This document shows, piece by piece, positions 4,905 through 5,979 of a DNA stretch of 5,979 nt; the first letter of the stretch is position 1, and each line of letters begins with the position of its first letter. The stretch is from positions 1-5,979 of the forward strand of contig JANTHH010000173.1 in assembly GCA_024762485.1 (NCBI GenBank), given 5' to 3'. The DNA is from Chromatiales bacterium. GTDB lineage: Bacteria > Pseudomonadota > Gammaproteobacteria > Chromatiales > Chromatiaceae. The notes below the pieces were generated by a model. That model had not been told where the DNA came from. It saw only the letters and a program-made list of their open reading frames with translations, and searched no databases. The translations under genes were made by a program, and so were the position numbers.

Positions 4905-5979
4905 ATGAGCCAGCCCAAGGGTAAACGCAAGAAGTCGCGATTGTTCCGTGGGGTCGCTGCCGATACCCTTTCGCAGATAGTGCAAGTGGGAATACAGCTC
5001 GCCATGGTGCCGCTCCTGCTTACATACTGGGGCGTGGATTTATATGGAGAATGGTTGATTGTATCCGCGCTGGCTTCTTATCTGGTGGTGAGCGACTTTG
5101 GTTTTGCTCATGTCACTGCGCGGCAAATCATTATGGATGTGGCAAGTGGCGATGAAGAGAAGGCGCTCTCCACTTCGCAGACCTCATCTGTGCTAGTCGG
5201 CGTTATATCCGGCGCGATCGCAACGATCTTTTTTTTGGCGGTCTGGCTCATGCCCGTGAGAGACGTTCTCAACATCGACGTGATCGGTAAAACGGACTTA
5301 CTGCTGATCGCGGGACTGCTCGGCGCGAAAATCATCGTTTGTTTGCAAGGTGGCGTGGCGGGTGCGGCGTTGCAGGCAATGGGACGATATCCCTTGTTCT
5401 ATCTCTGGTCGACTGGCGTGGTTCTGGGCGAATTTCTGTTGCTGGTTATCGCGGTAGTCTCGGGCGGTGGGCCGGTGTTGGCAGCAACAGGTATCTTGGT
5501 AGCCAATGTGGTTGGTTTTCTGGTGCTCCTTGGGCTAGTTGACCACTTTGCCCCATGGTTCAGGTACGGCCTATCTCGATTCAGCCCCAAGATTATAACG
5601 GAGCTCGCTAAGCCAGCGATCGCAGCATTGGCCTTCCCCGTAAGCCAGGCCCTAAATCAGCAGGGCACGCGTTTGGTGATCGCTGCCGTGCTGGGGCCCG
5701 CTGCGGTGGCCTTGTTCGCGCCCCATCGGCAATTGGCAGGATTTGTTTCGAGAACGAACGTGTTTGGCAGATCACTCGAGGTCGAATTGGGTGCGGCTTA
5801 TGGAAACGATGACATGCCCGCCTTTAGGCGGCGATCATTGCAAGCGCTCCAAATCCTTACATGGGTGGCCATAGCGGCGGCTATCGTGACTGGTTTTGCA
5901 GCTTGGCTGGTATTTCCGATCTGGACGGGTGGTAAGCTGGAGTTTGAACCTACCCTGCTGCTAATTTTGTTGTTAGTGA
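4905..5979 (+). CDS. Wzx-type oligosaccharide flippase (5' part, runs off the window)
   Basis: The frame is open from ATG 4905 to the window end with no stop, giving 358 residues of an expected 420-480. After a basic, cytoplasm-facing start (PKGKRKKSRLFRG) come about ten hydrophobic segments, roughly at 22-40, 48-66, 96-116, 131-150, 168-186, 191-211, 234-250, 257-275, 318-338 and 350 onward. The wording YWGVDLYGEWLI (41-52), the FAPHRQLAGF segment (271-280) and FPIWTGGK (337-344) are typical of the MATE-like polysaccharide exporter superfamily. These proteins flip undecaprenyl-linked repeat units across the inner membrane. The start is preceded by TAAGGA (4897-4902), only two bases away, which is unusually tight, but no better in-frame start is visible. 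It lies 47 bases after the decarboxylase. A T8 run occurs at 5229-5236. A specific symbol (wzx) is likely, but an EpsL/MurJ-like exporter is not excluded. Confidence 0.85.
   Translation, partial: MSQPKGKRKKSRLFRGVAADTLSQIVQVGIQLAMVPLLLTYWGVDLYGEWLIVSALASYLVVSDFGFAHVTARQIIMDVASGDEEKALSTSQTSSVLVGVISGAIATIFFLAVWLMPVRDVLNIDVIGKTDLLLIAGLLGAKIIVCLQGGVAGAALQAMGRYPLFYLWSTGVVLGEFLLLVIAVVSGGGPVLAATGILVANVVGFLVLLGLVDHFAPWFRYGLSRFSPKIITELAKPAIAALAFPVSQALNQQGTRLVIAAVLGPAAVALFAPHRQLAGFVSRTNVFGRSLEVELGAAYGNDDMPAFRRRSLQALQILTWVAIAAAIVTGFAAWLVFPIWTGGKLEFEPTLLLILLLV

Overview
The window is one segment of a proteobacterial polysaccharide (exopolysaccharide, capsule or O-antigen) locus. All recognisable genes lie on the plus strand: the 3' part of an EPS-associated MarR-type regulator, gmd (GDP-mannose 4,6-dehydratase), an FkbM-family methyltransferase, ugd (UDP-glucose 6-dehydrogenase), a UDP-glucuronate decarboxylase (UDP-xylose synthase) and the first 358 codons of a Wzx-type flippase that runs off the end. 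High GC in the housekeeping-like sugar genes (57-72% in the stretches I counted), the EPS-type MarR protein and the protein sequences suggest a gamma- or betaproteobacterium. I cannot name a genus from this sequence alone.

Layout. 1-225 is the regulator tail, overlapping gmd by the four bases ATGA. 222-1337 is gmd. 1338-1410 is a T-rich gap with three copies of TTGAGnTG. 1411-2301 is fkbM, clearly lower in GC than its neighbours. 2302-2435 is a busy gap: a hairpin, a very strong Shine-Dalgarno sequence, a 25-codon open frame that ends just before ugd in the same reading frame, and an ops-like palindrome. 2436-3758 is ugd, starting with GTG. 3759-3912 is a gap with several complementary segments that could fold. 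3913-4857 is the UDP-xylose synthase. 4905-5979 is the flippase, incomplete.

How the genes work together. Gmd makes GDP-4-keto-6-deoxymannose, the precursor of GDP-fucose, GDP-rhamnose or GDP-perosamine. Ugd oxidises UDP-glucose to UDP-glucuronate, and the decarboxylase turns that into UDP-xylose. The glycan is therefore likely to contain a 6-deoxyhexose and glucuronic acid and/or xylose, perhaps O-methylated by the FkbM enzyme, and to be moved across the inner membrane by the flippase. No glycosyltransferase, polymerase or second-step GDP-sugar enzyme is in the window, so the locus must continue.

No wholly new system is evident: every large gene belongs to a known family. What is worth a second look is in the gaps, mainly the possible leader ORF and hairpin before ugd, the repeats before fkbM and the foldable gap before the decarboxylase. 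All of these are hypotheses from inspection, not computed folds or searches.
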